Part shown: positions 1 through 7,027 of the stretch, one piece after another
Numbering within the stretch: position 1 is the stretch's first letter
Layout of the letters: every line of letters begins with the position of its first letter
Assembly (NCBI GenBank): GCA_023437345.1
Contig: JAEZGC010000332.1
Span: 1 to 9,502, forward strand
From: Actinomycetes bacterium
GTDB taxonomy: Bacteria > Actinomycetota > Actinomycetes > Propionibacteriales > Propionibacteriaceae
Reading direction: 5' to 3'
Length of the DNA stretch: 9,502 nt
Translations under genes and position numbers: made by a program
Notes under the pieces: model-generated
What the model was told of the DNA's origin: nothing
What the model saw: only the letters and a program-made list of their open reading frames with translations
Database searches by the model: none

Positions 1-1253
1 ACCCGACCGGTCTCACCGGTGGAGTAGGGCGGGAAGTTGTAGTTGTGCATGTAGCGCTTGGTGGTCTCCGGCGCCAGGGTGTCGAGCTTCTGCTCCATGT
101 CGAGCATGTTCAGCGTGGTGACCCCGAGGATCTGGGTCTCGCCCCGCTGGAACAGCGCGGAACCGTGCACCCGGGGCAGGACGCCGACCTCGGCGGACAG
201 CGTGCGGATGTCCGCGACGCCACGACCGTCGATCCGGACCTTCTCGGTGAGCGTCTTGTGCCGCACCACCTTCTTGGTCAGCGCCCGGAAGGCTCCGGTG
301 ATCTCCTTCTCCTTCTCCGGCAGCCGGCCGGCGAGCTCGGTCCGGATGGTCGCCAGGAGCTCCTCGGTCGAGGTCTCCCGCTCGGCCTTGCCGGCGATGC
401 TCATGACGCCCTTGAGGCGGTCGGTGGCGACCTCGGCGACCGCGGCGTAGACGTCGTCGGTGTAGTCGAGGAAGACCGGCATGTTCTCCACCGGCTTGGC
501 GAACCGCGCGGCGAGCTCGGCCTGCGCGTCGCACAGCGCCTTGATGAACGGCTTGGCGGCCTCAAGGCCCTGCGCCACTACCTCTTCGGTGGGAGCGGTG
601 CGGCCGGAGCGGACGAGATCCCAGGTGGCCTCGGTCGACTCGGCCTCGACCATCATGATCGCGACGTCACCGTCGGGCAGCACCCGGCCCGCCACGACCA
701 TGTCGAAGGTGGCACCCTCGACCTGCTCGACGGTCGGGAAGCCCACCCACTGGTCGCCCAGCAGGGCGACGCGGACGCCGCCGACGGGGCCGGTGAACGG
801 CAGCCCGGCCAGCGTGGTGGACGCGGAGCCGGCGTTGATCGCCACCACGTCGTAGAGCACGTTCGGGTTGAGGGCCATGACGGTGACGACCACCTGGACC
901 TCGTTGCGCAGGCCCTTGGCGAAGCACGGACGCAGCGGCCGGTCGATCAGCCGGCAGGCGAGGATCGCGCCCTCGGACGGACGGCCCTCGCGACGGAAGA
1001 AGGAGCCGGGGATCCGGCCTGCGGCGTACATCCGTTCCTCCACGTCCACGGTGAGCGGGAAGAAGTCGATGGCGTCGCGGGGGTTGTTCGCGGCGGTGGT
1101 CGCCGAGAGCAGCATGGTGTCGTCGTCGAGGTAGACGGCGACCGAGCCGTTGGCCTGGCGGGCGAGCAGGCCGGACTCGAACCGGACCACGTGCTTGCCG
1201 AGCGAGCCGTTGTCGATGACGGCTTCGGTGAACTGAAGGTCGGGACCTTCCAT
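1..1253 (-). CDS. pnp: Polyribonucleotide nucleotidyltransferase (PNPase), N-terminal part, cut by window edge
   Basis: PNPase is a trimeric phosphorolytic 3'-to-5' exoribonuclease of the cytoplasm that degrades mRNA and can also add tails. The frame is open from the ATG at 1253 to the left edge, giving 417 codons of a protein that is usually about 730-750 residues. Visible parts are the first RNase PH-like domain, with the RNA-contacting FFRR at residues 85-88 inside a highly conserved stretch ([16 protein letters not shown]), then the helical linker, then the start of the second RNase PH domain ([12 protein letters not shown] near the edge). The catalytic part of domain 2 and the KH and S1 RNA-binding domains lie outside the window. 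The start is supported by AAGGA six bases upstream and by the MEGPD...DNGS opening typical of actinobacterial PNPases. It lies downstream of rpsO on the same strand, the usual order, so co-transcription with rpsO is likely. Confidence 0.96.
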   Translation of the reverse strand, partial: MEGPDLQFTEAVIDNGSLGKHVVRFESGLLARQANGSVAVYLDDDTMLLSATTAANNPRDAIDFFPLTVDVEERMYAAGRIPGSFFRREGRPSEGAILACRLIDRPLRPCFAKGLRNEVQVVVTVMALNPNVLYDVVAINAGSASTTLAGLPFTGPVGGVRVALLGDQWVGFPTVEQVEGATFDMVVAGRVLPDGDVAIMMVEAESTEATWDLVRSGRTAPTEEVVAQGLEAAKPFIKALCDAQAELAARFAKPVENMPVFLDYTDDVYAAVAEVATDRLKGVMSIAGKAERETSTEELLATIRTELAGRLPEKEKEITGAFRALTKKVVRHKTLTEKVRIDGRGVADIRTLSAEVGVLPRVHGSALFQRGETQILGVTTLNMLDMEQKLDTLAPETTKRYMHNYNFPPYSTGETGR

Positions 1254-1279
1254 GGGCGTTCCTTTCGGTAGCGCCACCG
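1254..1279 (-). promoter_or_regulatory. pnp ribosome binding site with small adjoining hairpin
   Basis: On the minus strand the sequence GAAAGGA (1266-1260) precedes the pnp ATG with a six-base gap, a good Shine-Dalgarno. Directly upstream, the minus-strand bases 1279-1266 (CGGTGGCGCTACCG) can fold into a hairpin of five pairs, one of them G-U, with a four-base loop. This hairpin touches the start of the Shine-Dalgarno. E. coli pnp is autoregulated through double-stranded RNA in its leader. Whether this hairpin plays a similar part is inference. Confidence 0.4.
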
Positions 1280-1420
1280 GCTGGCCACCGCCGTCCCGGT
1301 CTTCGATCGAGGCCCGCGGGAGAGTGGATCCCCCGAAGGCCACTACCGAGGACCGAGGTCCGGTGGGCGGTCAGTAGGCGGCTGTTGAGTTGTGACCGGC
1401 AGTCGGCCGGACAACGCCGC

Positions 1421-1450
1421 AAGGGAGCGGCCGACGCGGCCACTCCCTCA
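1421..1450 (-). terminator. Long stem-loop between rpsO and pnp (attenuator or RNase processing site)
   Basis: On the minus strand GGGAGTGGCCG (1447-1437), loop CGT, and CGGCCGCTCCC (1433-1423) form an 11-pair stem with one G-U pair. It can be lengthened by an A-U pair and two wobble pairs to 1450 and 1420. It begins about 20 bases after the rpsO stop. Only two U residues follow, so it is not a classic intrinsic terminator. In E. coli and Streptomyces the rpsO-pnp interval carries a hairpin that attenuates transcription or is cut by RNase III, and this position fits that role. The remaining bases down to pnp hold a weaker five-pair CCGGC/GCCGG hairpin (about 1396-1410) and no gene. Confidence 0.6.
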
Positions 1451-1467
1451 CGGTCAGGGTTCCAGGG

Positions 1468-1731
1468 TCACCGGCGCAGGCCGAGGCGAGCGATCAGGGA
1501 CCGGTAGTGCTCCACGTCCTGCTTCATGACGTAGTTGAGCAGACGGCGGCGCTGGCCGACCAGCAGCATCAGCCCACGGCGGCTGTGGTGGTCGCCCTTG
1601 TGCTGCTTGAGGTGCTCGGTCAGGTGGGCGATCCGCTTGGTGAGCAGCGCAATCTGGACATCCGGCGAACCGGTGTCGCCCGGGGCGATGGCGTACTCTT
1701 CGATGATCTTCTTCTTGGTGTCGGCATCCAT
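1468..1731 (-). CDS. rpsO: 30S ribosomal protein S15
   Basis: S15 is a primary 16S rRNA-binding protein that nucleates the 30S platform and forms an intersubunit bridge. The product is 87 residues, close to the usual 88-89. It shows the family's helical pattern and conserved blocks: the [17 protein letters not shown] segment (residues 18-34), then [18 protein letters not shown] (37-54) with the rRNA-contacting HHSRRGL, then the QRRRLLNYV segment (60-68) and a basic C-terminal RLGLRR. I chose the ATG at 1731 because AGGAG lies eight bases upstream and [14 protein letters not shown] is the normal N terminus. The frame stays open for 65 further codons upstream to 1926, but that extension is not S15-like. 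The gene is followed by the stem-loop at 1421-1450 and then pnp. Confidence 0.97.
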   Translation of the reverse strand: MDADTKKKIIEEYAIAPGDTGSPDVQIALLTKRIAHLTEHLKQHKGDHHSRRGLMLLVGQRRRLLNYVMKQDVEHYRSLIARLGLRR

Positions 1732-1858
1732 GAAGGCTGCTCCTCTCGGTTTCCCGTTGCGCGGCGCTCCCTGCCAAGGTGGCGGCGACGTGGATCGAGA
1801 TGATCTCCGGGTCGCTGGGGAGCTCTTGGGCGTCCGCGGCCGTCGTGACGGCGTCCCC
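1732..1858 (-). promoter_or_regulatory. rpsO 5' leader, possibly structured
   Basis: If the promoter at 1859-1888 is right, rpsO mRNA has an untranslated leader of roughly 120 bases, long for this compact genome. Near its 5' end the minus strand reads GCCGTCACGACGGC, which can form a five-pair hairpin with a CACG loop. A second small hairpin, GAGA-TCA-TCTC, follows further down. S15 represses its own translation through structured leaders in several bacterial groups, and the leader architectures are not conserved between groups. A regulatory role here is inferred from position and length only. Confidence 0.3.
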
Positions 1859-1888
1859 ACTCTACCGTGCGGCATCACGCGGGGCGAA
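1859..1888 (-). promoter_or_regulatory. Candidate housekeeping promoter of rpsO(-pnp)
   Basis: On the minus strand TAGAGT (1864-1859) matches the actinobacterial -10 pattern TAnnnT. TTCGCC (1888-1883), 18 bases upstream, is a mediocre -35. The position upstream of rpsO and divergent from pntA is sensible. Confidence 0.4.
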
Positions 1889-1907
1889 TCCGCGCCCCCG
1901 GCGATGG

Positions 1908-1920
1908 TCCGGCTGCCGGA
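1908..1920. repeat. Dyad TCCGG-CTG-CCGGA upstream of pntA
   Basis: This is a perfect 5-3-5 inverted repeat in the rpsO/pntA divergent intergenic region. In GC-rich DNA such a short dyad can arise by chance. It has the same arm and spacer lengths as the dyad at 1981-1993, and the two centres are 73 bases apart. An operator role is speculation. Confidence 0.2.
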
Positions 1921-1980
1921 TTGCACCGGCCGCGTGGCGGTGACTTCGGCAAATGCGCCCCGAGAGGTCAGTCCAAACCG

Positions 1981-1993
1981 TTAGGCTTCCTAA
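1981..1993 (+). promoter_or_regulatory. Dyad TTAGG-CTT-CCTAA, overlapping a possible pntA -10
   Basis: The dyad is a perfect 5-3-5 inverted repeat and is AT-rich for this region. TAGGCT (1982-1987) inside it fits the TAnnnT pattern of a -10 box, placing transcription start about 40 bases before the pntA ATG. I see no convincing -35. A palindrome over the -10 would suit a repressor operator, or it may be chance. The rest of 1865-2033 shows no gene. Confidence 0.3.
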
Positions 1994-2033
1994 GGCCGCG
2001 CGGGCAGCGGGGCTGGAAAGGAACCTCGCAACA

Positions 2034-3593
2034 ATGCAGATCGGGATTCCCCTGGAAACCCTGGGAGGCGAGACACGCGTCGCGGCCACCCCCAAGACAG
2101 TCACCCAATTGATAGGCCTGGGCCACAGCGTCGTCGTCGAAGCCGGCGCCGGTGCCAGGTCGTCCTACCCCGACGCCCAGTACGTCGAGGCCGGCGCCAC
2201 AGTCGCCGACCGGGCGCAGGTCTGGGCCTCCCCGGTGGTCGCCAAGATCAACGCCCCCACCTCTGACGAGATCGCCCGGCTGGCCGACGGGGCGGTGCTG
2301 ATCTCGCTGGTCGCCCCCGCCCGCAGCCCCGAACTGCTGGACGAGCTGGCCGCCCGCCGGATCACCGTGCTGGCGATGGACGCCGTTCCCCGGATCTCCC
2401 GCGCGCAGGCGCTGGACGTGTTGTCCTCGATGGCCAACATCGCCGGCTACCGCGCCGTGGTCGAGGCCGCCAACGAGTTCGGCTCCTTCTTCACCGGCCA
2501 GGTCACCGCCGCGGGCAAGGTCCCGCCGGCGAAGGTCCTGGTGGCCGGGGCCGGCGTGGCGGGGCTGGCAGCCATCGGCACCGCGAAGTCGCTGGGCGCC
2601 ATCGTGCGGGCCACCGATGCCCGTCCCGAGGTGGCCGAGCAGGTGCAGTCGATGGGTGGCGAGTTCCTCGCGGTCAAGGTGGCCCAGCAGCAGGTGTCCA
2701 CAGACGGCTACGCCAAGGAGACCTCCGAGGACTACAACCGCGCCGCCGCCGAGCTGTACCGCGAGCAGGCCAGGGACGTCGACATCATCATCACCACCGC
2801 CCTGATCCCGGGGAAGCCGGCCCCCCGGCTGATCACCGAGGACATGGTCGCGGCGATGAAGCCCGGTTCAGTGATCGTGGACATGGCTGCCTCCAACGGT
2901 GGCAACGTCGCAGGGTCGAAGCCTGACGAGCTCGTCGTCACCCCCAACGGTGTGAAGATCATCGGCTACACCGACCTTCCCGGACGGCTCCCGACCCAGG
3001 CGTCCCAGCTGTACGGCACCAACGTGGTGAACCTGTTCAAGCTGCTCACCCCCGCCAAGGACGGCGAGGTCGTGCTCAACCTCGACGACGTGGTGATCCG
3101 CGGCATGACGGTCCAGAAGGACGGCGAGCGGCTCTGGCCGCCGCCACCGGTGCAGGTGTCGGCCGCCGTGCCGGCCATCGTCGCCCCGGCTGTCGTGGAG
3201 GACCCGGCCGCCAAGGCCGCCCGCGAGCTGGCGCTCGCCAAGGCCCGTGGCCGCAACCGCGCGGTGATGTCAGTGGTGGCCGCCGCCCTGGTGATCCTCG
3301 CGGTCACCTTCTCCCCCGCCAGCTTCGTCGGCGCGTTCACCGTGTTCGCGCTCGCCGTCGTGGTCGGCTTCTATGTGATCAGCGGGGTCTCCCACTCGCT
3401 GCACACCCCGCTGATGGCGCAGACCAACGCCATCTCCGGGATCATCCTCGTCGGCGCGCTGCTGCAGTTGGGATCGACCAACGTCGCAGTGCTCGTGATG
3501 TCGTTCATCGCGGCAACTATCGCGTCGATCAACATCTTCGGTGGCTTCCTGGTGTCGTTCCGGATGCTCAGCATGTTCAAGAAGGAGGCCTGA
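2034..3593 (+). CDS. pntA: NAD(P) transhydrogenase alpha subunit (fused PntAA-PntAB type)
   Basis: This is the alpha subunit of the membrane proton-translocating transhydrogenase, which reduces NADP+ with NADH using proton influx. The product is 519 residues, near the 510 of E. coli PntA, and looks complete. Domain I binds NAD(H). It carries the R-Q-D loop (R120, Q125, D128), the GAGVAG Rossmann turn (172-177), the mobile-loop segment GYAKE (225-229), and the [11 protein letters not shown] (254-264) and [20 protein letters not shown] (311-330) blocks. A Pro/Ala-rich charged linker (about 369-409) leads to four predicted membrane helices (about 411-429, 432-450, 465-481, 484-505), including the conserved [10 protein letters not shown] and TNAISGI. 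I chose the ATG at 2034, where MQIGIPLE begins the family match. GGAAAGGAA lies upstream with a somewhat long gap of about 11 bases. The frame runs open upstream to 1953, but that part is not family-like. pntB follows four bases after the stop. Confidence 0.97.
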   Translation: MQIGIPLETLGGETRVAATPKTVTQLIGLGHSVVVEAGAGARSSYPDAQYVEAGATVADRAQVWASPVVAKINAPTSDEIARLADGAVLISLVAPARSPELLDELAARRITVLAMDAVPRISRAQALDVLSSMANIAGYRAVVEAANEFGSFFTGQVTAAGKVPPAKVLVAGAGVAGLAAIGTAKSLGAIVRATDARPEVAEQVQSMGGEFLAVKVAQQQVSTDGYAKETSEDYNRAAAELYREQARDVDIIITTALIPGKPAPRLITEDMVAAMKPGSVIVDMAASNGGNVAGSKPDELVVTPNGVKIIGYTDLPGRLPTQASQLYGTNVVNLFKLLTPAKDGEVVLNLDDVVIRGMTVQKDGERLWPPPPVQVSAAVPAIVAPAVVEDPAAKAARELALAKARGRNRAVMSVVAAALVILAVTFSPASFVGAFTVFALAVVVGFYVISGVSHSLHTPLMAQTNAISGIILVGALLQLGSTNVAVLVMSFIAATIASINIFGGFLVSFRMLSMFKKEA

Positions 3594-3600
3594 GAGCATG
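3582..3600 (+). promoter_or_regulatory. pntB ribosome binding site inside the pntA 3' end
   Basis: AAGGAGG (3582-3588) lies in the last codons of pntA, nine bases before the pntB ATG at 3598. It is a near-perfect anti-16S match, fixes the pntB start, and implies coupled translation of the two subunits. Confidence 0.8.
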
Positions 3601-5028
3601 CTGATGCTCCACTTCGTCCAGGGGCTGTACATCGTCGCCGGTGTGCTGTTCATCCTGTCGCTGGCCGGGCTGGCCAAGCAGACCACCGCCCGGATGGGCA
3701 ATATCGCCGGCATGATCGGCATGGTGCTGGCGCTGGTCGCCACGATCATCCACTCGGTGAACATGTCGGCCACCCAGCCGGACCGGCAGTCGCCGCTGGT
3801 CACCCTGCTGCTGATCCTGGTCGTCCTCGCCATCGGCGCCGTGATCGGCACCCCGATCGCCCGGCGGGTCGAGATGACCCAGATGCCCGAGCTGATCGCC
3901 GCGTTCCACTCCTTCGTGGGCATGGCGGCAGTGCTGGTCGGCTTCAACTCGTTCGCGGTACCGGAGGGCGCCACCGGCGCCGTCCACTCGGTTGAGGTGG
4001 CACTCGGCGTCCTGATCGGCGCGTACACCTTCACCGGCTCGGTGGTGGCCTACCTCAAGCTGTCGGCGAAGATGAAGTCGGCGCCGCTGACCCTGCCGGG
4101 GCGGAACCTGATCAACCTGACCGGCTTCGCCGCCTTCTTCGCGCTGATGATCTGGTTCGTGATGGCCGGGGAGCACAACCCGACGCTTGGCTGGATCCTG
4201 ATCATCGCGATCGCGTTGATCGGCTTCGCGCTCGGCTGGCACATGGTGGCTGCGATCGGCGGTGGCGACATGCCGGTCGTGGTGTCGATGCTGAACTCGT
4301 ACTCCGGCTGGGCCGCCGCCGCGGCCGGGTTCATGCTGAACAACAACCTGCTGATCATCACCGGCTCCCTGGTGGGTTCCTCGGGTGCGATCCTGTCCTA
4401 CATCATGTGCCGGGCGATGAACCGCTCGTTCATCTCGGTCATCCTCGGCGGCTTCGGCGCCGAAGGCGGCAAGGTGGCGGCCACTTCAGACGACGAGTAC
4501 GGCGAGCACCGCGAGATCGATGCCGCCGCGACCGCCGAACTGCTGAGGAACTCCGAGTCGGTGGTGATCACCCCCGGCTACGGGATGGCGGTCGCCAAGG
4601 CCCAGTACCCGGTCGCCGACCTCACCGCCAAGCTGCGGGCCCACGGGGTCAAGGTGCGGTTCGGCGTCCACCCGGTCGCCGGGCGGCTGCCGGGGCACAT
4701 GAACGTGCTGCTCGCCGAGGCGAACGTGCCGTACGACATCGTGCTGGAGATGGACGAGATCAACGACGACTTCTCCGGCACCGACACCGTCCTGGTGATC
4801 GGGGCCAACGACACCGTCAACCCGGCCGCGCTGGACGACCCGAACAGTCCGATCGCCGGGATGCCCGTGCTGGAGGTCTGGAACGCGTCGAACGTGATCG
4901 TGTTCAAGCGGTCGATGGCAACCGGCTATGCCGGCGTCCAGAATCCGCTCTTCTTCAAGGAGAACACCCAGATGCTGTTCGGCGACGCCAAGCAGCGGGT
5001 GGACGACATCCTCAAGGCGCTGAACTGA
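3598..5028 (+). CDS. pntB: NAD(P) transhydrogenase beta subunit
   Basis: This subunit supplies most of the proton channel and the NADP(H)-binding domain III of the transhydrogenase. The product is 476 residues, slightly longer than E. coli PntB. The N-terminal 290 residues hold the many membrane helices of domain II. They include H104 in FHSFVGMAA (equivalent to E. coli His91), and D224 and N233 in [17 protein letters not shown] (equivalent to Asp213 and Asn222), so the known proton-path residues are present. Domain III, from about 300, has the GYGMAV turn (327-332), [12 protein letters not shown] (358-369), [11 protein letters not shown] (401-411), FKRSM (436-440) and [11 protein letters not shown] (443-453). 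The ATG at 3598 is preferred for its Shine-Dalgarno. A second ATG at 3604 is possible, and a frame-extending GTG at 3541 lies inside pntA and is unlikely. With pntA the operon encodes a full enzyme. Confidence 0.97.
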   Translation: MLMLHFVQGLYIVAGVLFILSLAGLAKQTTARMGNIAGMIGMVLALVATIIHSVNMSATQPDRQSPLVTLLLILVVLAIGAVIGTPIARRVEMTQMPELIAAFHSFVGMAAVLVGFNSFAVPEGATGAVHSVEVALGVLIGAYTFTGSVVAYLKLSAKMKSAPLTLPGRNLINLTGFAAFFALMIWFVMAGEHNPTLGWILIIAIALIGFALGWHMVAAIGGGDMPVVVSMLNSYSGWAAAAAGFMLNNNLLIITGSLVGSSGAILSYIMCRAMNRSFISVILGGFGAEGGKVAATSDDEYGEHREIDAAATAELLRNSESVVITPGYGMAVAKAQYPVADLTAKLRAHGVKVRFGVHPVAGRLPGHMNVLLAEANVPYDIVLEMDEINDDFSGTDTVLVIGANDTVNPAALDDPNSPIAGMPVLEVWNASNVIVFKRSMATGYAGVQNPLFFKENTQMLFGDAKQRVDDILKALN

Positions 5029-5041
5029 CGAGTCCCCCAAG

Positions 5042-5080
5042 CTGAAGGGGCGGCCTCCCGGTGGGAGGCCGCCCCTTCGG
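5042..5080. terminator. Bidirectional terminator hairpin between pntB and the lipoprotein gene
   Basis: AAGGGGCGGCCTCCC (5045-5059), loop GGT, and GGGAGGCCGCCCCTT (5063-5077) pair perfectly over 15 bases. A G-C pair, a T-G wobble and another C-G pair extend the stem outward to 5042 and 5080. It starts 13 bases after the pntB stop and ends 10 bases from the lipoprotein stop on the other strand, so it can serve both convergent transcripts. The U tract is only two bases, common for actinobacterial terminators. Confidence 0.85.
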
Positions 5081-5090
5081 CGCGTCGGGG

Positions 5091-5858
5091 TCAGGACGGC
5101 ATCTCGACCCACTTCTCGGGTGCCTTGATGCTGACCGGCTCGTTGAGCTTGTCGGTCAGGACCTCGGTCGTGAAGCCCGAACCTGCGGCTTTCACCTCGA
5201 CGACAATCTTGCGGGTGAACCCGATGTCGTCAAGCCAGACGTCGTAGCCGGACACCGCGGTGTCCTCCTCCCCCTCGACTGCATCGTCGGCGAGGGTGAG
5301 CCGGTAGTGCTCGGTCTGGACGCCGGCCACCTCCTCGATGCCGATGAACTCGATCTTCTTGAACGAGTCCTTCGCGTCAGCCAGCATCTCCTGCGGGCCG
5401 GCGGGCATGTCGACGCCCTGCTGGCCGGCCTGCTCGGCGGTCATCTTTATCCAGTCCTTGCCCAGGGCCGGCACCAGCATGTAGAAGGCGCCGTCGGCCT
5501 GGATGACCTCCATCTCCATGCCCATGGTGGTCATCTTCATGTGCTGGGCGAACGAACCGCCGCTCTGGTCGACCACTCCGGTGGCTTCGATGACGCCGGC
5601 CTCCTGCGACGTCATCGACATCTCCATGGCGTAGGTCCTCACCTCCTGCTGGGCCTTGCCGAACTTGTCCAGGAACTCCTCGACTGTCAGTTCGGTGACG
5701 GCTGCGGCGGACGGCTGTACTGCGGGCGGGCTGGCGGGCGCCGAGGCCGGCGGGGCGGTGGTCGTCGCAGGTGCCGGCGCCGCGGCAGGGGCGCCGCAGG
5801 CGGTCACGAGGAGGGCGAGGGTCACGGCTGTGGCGGTGGCGGCGAAGGTGGGTCTCAC
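5091..5858 (-). CDS. Exported lipoprotein, LppX/LprG- or LolA-like fold
   Basis: The product is 255 residues with a short positive N terminus, a hydrophobic segment (about 7-19) and the lipobox VTAC with Cys21, so it should be lipid-anchored outside the membrane. Residues 22-53 are an Ala/Pro/Thr/Ser linker. The folded part (55-255) alternates beta-strand-like segments. Its pattern (a TYAMEMSM strand, an ADGAFYMLVP strand, a DVWLDDIGFTRKIVVEV hairpin, and a closing PVSIKAPEKWVEMP) resembles actinobacterial LppX_LprAFG and LolA-like lipoproteins, which hold lipids in a half-barrel. Methionines recur at every second or third residue (78, 80, 82 and 107, 109, 112, 114, 116). The start is GTG at 5858 with AGGAGG five bases upstream. 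The gene stands alone, convergent with pntB and divergent from the GNAT gene. The lipoprotein call is firm, the family is probable and the ligand is unknown. Confidence 0.82.
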   Translation of the reverse strand: MRPTFAATATAVTLALLVTACGAPAAAPAPATTTAPPASAPASPPAVQPSAAAVTELTVEEFLDKFGKAQQEVRTYAMEMSMTSQEAGVIEATGVVDQSGGSFAQHMKMTTMGMEMEVIQADGAFYMLVPALGKDWIKMTAEQAGQQGVDMPAGPQEMLADAKDSFKKIEFIGIEEVAGVQTEHYRLTLADDAVEGEEDTAVSGYDVWLDDIGFTRKIVVEVKAAGSGFTTEVLTDKLNEPVSIKAPEKWVEMPS

Positions 5859-6084
5859 GAGGACCTCCTGGTAGTGGTTGGGGGCAGCGTAGCCAGCGGG
5901 AGGGCCACCCCGTGGGGGTTCGCGACAAGCCGTACCAGGCCCGTCGGGACGCCTCGCCAGCCCTCCACGAGCGCGCCCCGACCATGGAATGGGACGGCCT
6001 GCCCGGTGGGCAAGACGAAATGGGCCCGGCTTGGCTCACCGGCCACACTGGGAAGGTCCCATAACCGAGCGAAGCGGAGCGCGC
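5859..6084. other. Divergent intergenic region (lipoprotein gene / GNAT gene)
   Basis: This 226-base stretch must hold the promoters of two outward-facing genes. On the minus strand TACGCT (about 5892-5887) could be a -10 for the lipoprotein gene, about 30 bases before its GTG, but I see no matching -35. On the plus strand TTGGCT (6031-6036) resembles a -35 with no well-spaced -10. Open frames across the region look like shadows, and I see no gene or repeat. Confidence 0.3.
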
Positions 6085-6576
6085 ATGGCCGTCGACCTGA
6101 TCACCGTCCGGCTCTCCTCCGCAGCCGACCTCGACGTGCTCCACGCCCGGGAACCGCACCCGGACGCCCGGCTGGCGCAGCGTCACTTCGACCGCCAGCA
6201 GGCAGGCGACTACTTCTTCGCCGTGGCCGAACGGGGCGAGACGATCCTGGGGTACTGCGCCCTGGACTGTGACAGCAGCAGCCATCTGTGCCCCGAGCTG
6301 AAGAGCCTGTGGGTCTACCCCGACCACCGCCGGCAGGGCGCTGCCCGCGAGCTGACCACCTTCCTGGAGGCGAGGGCGCGTGAGCTGGGCTTCGTCGAGG
6401 TCTTCCTTCGGGTCGACCCCGACAACGCCGCCGCCATCCCGATGTACATAGGCCTCGACTACCGGCCGACCGGCGACCATGTCCTCACCAGCTACGAGTC
6501 GGTGGACTCCGACGGCCGCCGGGCGAGCTTCGAGCAGCGCGACGCGGTTTACCGCAAGTCGCTGCTGGCGCGCTGA
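6085..6576 (+). CDS. GNAT-family N-acetyltransferase, substrate unknown
   Basis: The product is 163 residues, the usual size of a single GNAT domain, predicted cytoplasmic. GNAT enzymes transfer an acetyl group from acetyl-CoA to an amine of a small molecule or protein. Motif A is clear: strand LKSLWVYP (72-79) followed by the pyrophosphate loop R82-R-Q-G85-A-A87, matching R/QxxGxG/A, and the helix ARELTTFLEARARELGF. The motif B region, VFLRVDPDNAAAIPMYIGLDYRPTG (about 106-130), carries the typical N-x-x-A-x-x-x-Y pattern (N114, Y121). The N-terminal AQRHFDRQQAGDYFFAV suggests a substrate lid. The ATG at 6085 has GGAG five bases upstream; the frame continues upstream to 5989 without similarity. 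It is transcribed alone, and its stop codon lies two bases from that of the convergent gene. The neighbours give no clue to the substrate. Confidence 0.88.
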   Translation: MAVDLITVRLSSAADLDVLHAREPHPDARLAQRHFDRQQAGDYFFAVAERGETILGYCALDCDSSSHLCPELKSLWVYPDHRRQGAARELTTFLEARARELGFVEVFLRVDPDNAAAIPMYIGLDYRPTGDHVLTSYESVDSDGRRASFEQRDAVYRKSLLAR

Positions 6577-6586
6577 GCTCAGCGCG
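6569..6586. repeat. Perfect 18-bp palindrome holding two convergent stop codons
   Basis: CGCGCTGAGCTCAGCGCG is its own reverse complement. The TGA of the GNAT gene (6574-6576) and the TGA of the minus-strand gene (read from 6581-6579) are symmetric within it. As RNA it can form a seven-pair hairpin with an AGCU loop on either strand. It may act as a weak bidirectional terminator, as no other hairpin separates the two genes. Confidence 0.6.
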
Positions 6587-7010
6587 GCTGACGCACGCCG
6601 AGGGCGAGCAGCAGGGCGGGGCGTCCGTCGGCGAGGACCTCAAGGTTCACCCCGGACGGCTCGACGACGATGCCGTCGAGCATCACCCGTGCGGTCAGCA
6701 TCCGCACCGACACCCGCGCGAGGTCGCCCTGGTGGTGGCTGCGGACGGTGATGGTGGTTCCGTCGGCGAACTGCAGTTCACCAAGTCCTGGCGTCAGGGC
6801 TGAACCGCGCACCGCAGACACCGGCACCTGGCGGCGCTGCAGCCGGCCGGCAGCGGCGACTATCACCTCCGGGGCAGACAAGGCGAACTCGCCGGCGATC
6901 CGGGCGGCCGCGAGGTTCAGCTCGACGGCGTCACGGGGGGCCAGGTCCAACCCTGTGGAAGCTGCGGCGGACCGGTGCCGCAGCCAGGACCACAAACCTG
7001 CGCCCCACAC
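6579..7010 (-). CDS. Conserved-looking hypothetical protein of 143 residues, family not recognised
   Basis: I do not recognise this protein. Codon use is strongly GC-biased at third positions like its neighbours, and it fills the space between ribF and the GNAT gene, so it is probably real. The N-terminal part (about 1-60) looks helical with Ala/Leu repeats. Residues about 62-140 look beta-rich, with GELQFADGTTITVR (77-90), ARVSVRMLTARVMLDGIVVEP (98-118) and NLEVLADGRPALLLALGV (122-139). There is no signal peptide or clear membrane segment, although the first ten residues include three Trp. The GTG at 7010 is the first start in frame and has only a weak GGGG-rich upstream sequence; a TTG at codon 6 is an alternative, so the start is uncertain. 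The gene lies 41 bases after ribF on the same strand and may be transcribed with it. Confidence 0.6.
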   Translation of the reverse strand: MWGAGLWSWLRHRSAAASTGLDLAPRDAVELNLAAARIAGEFALSAPEVIVAAAGRLQRRQVPVSAVRGSALTPGLGELQFADGTTITVRSHHQGDLARVSVRMLTARVMLDGIVVEPSGVNLEVLADGRPALLLALGVRQPR

Positions 7011-7027
7011 CCCACAAGTATGTCCCC

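Noticed and set aside
45..1271. Long plus-strand open frame of 408 codons
   Set aside because: It is antisense to pnp, which has unmistakable family motifs on the minus strand. The Gly/Val/Asp/His-rich translation is typical of a shadow frame in GC-rich DNA.
1468..1926. 152-residue N-terminally extended S15
   Set aside because: The extra N-terminal residues are low-complexity Arg/Pro/Ser sequence unlike S15. The internal ATG at 1731 has a good Shine-Dalgarno and the normal S15 opening.
1953..2033. 27-residue upstream extension of PntA
   Set aside because: Family similarity begins at MQIGIPLE (2034), which has its own purine-rich ribosome site. The extension would cover the probable promoter.
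3270..4242. Minus-strand open frames of 254 and 221 codons under pntA/pntB
   Set aside because: Both are antisense to genuine transhydrogenase coding sequence with conserved catalytic and membrane motifs. Their translations have no recognisable domain.
5061..6480. Long overlapping frames of 403 (plus) and 367 (minus) codons across the lipoprotein and GNAT genes
   Set aside because: They cross two genes in the wrong frame or strand and the divergent promoter region. Composition is His/Gly/Arg-rich shadow sequence.
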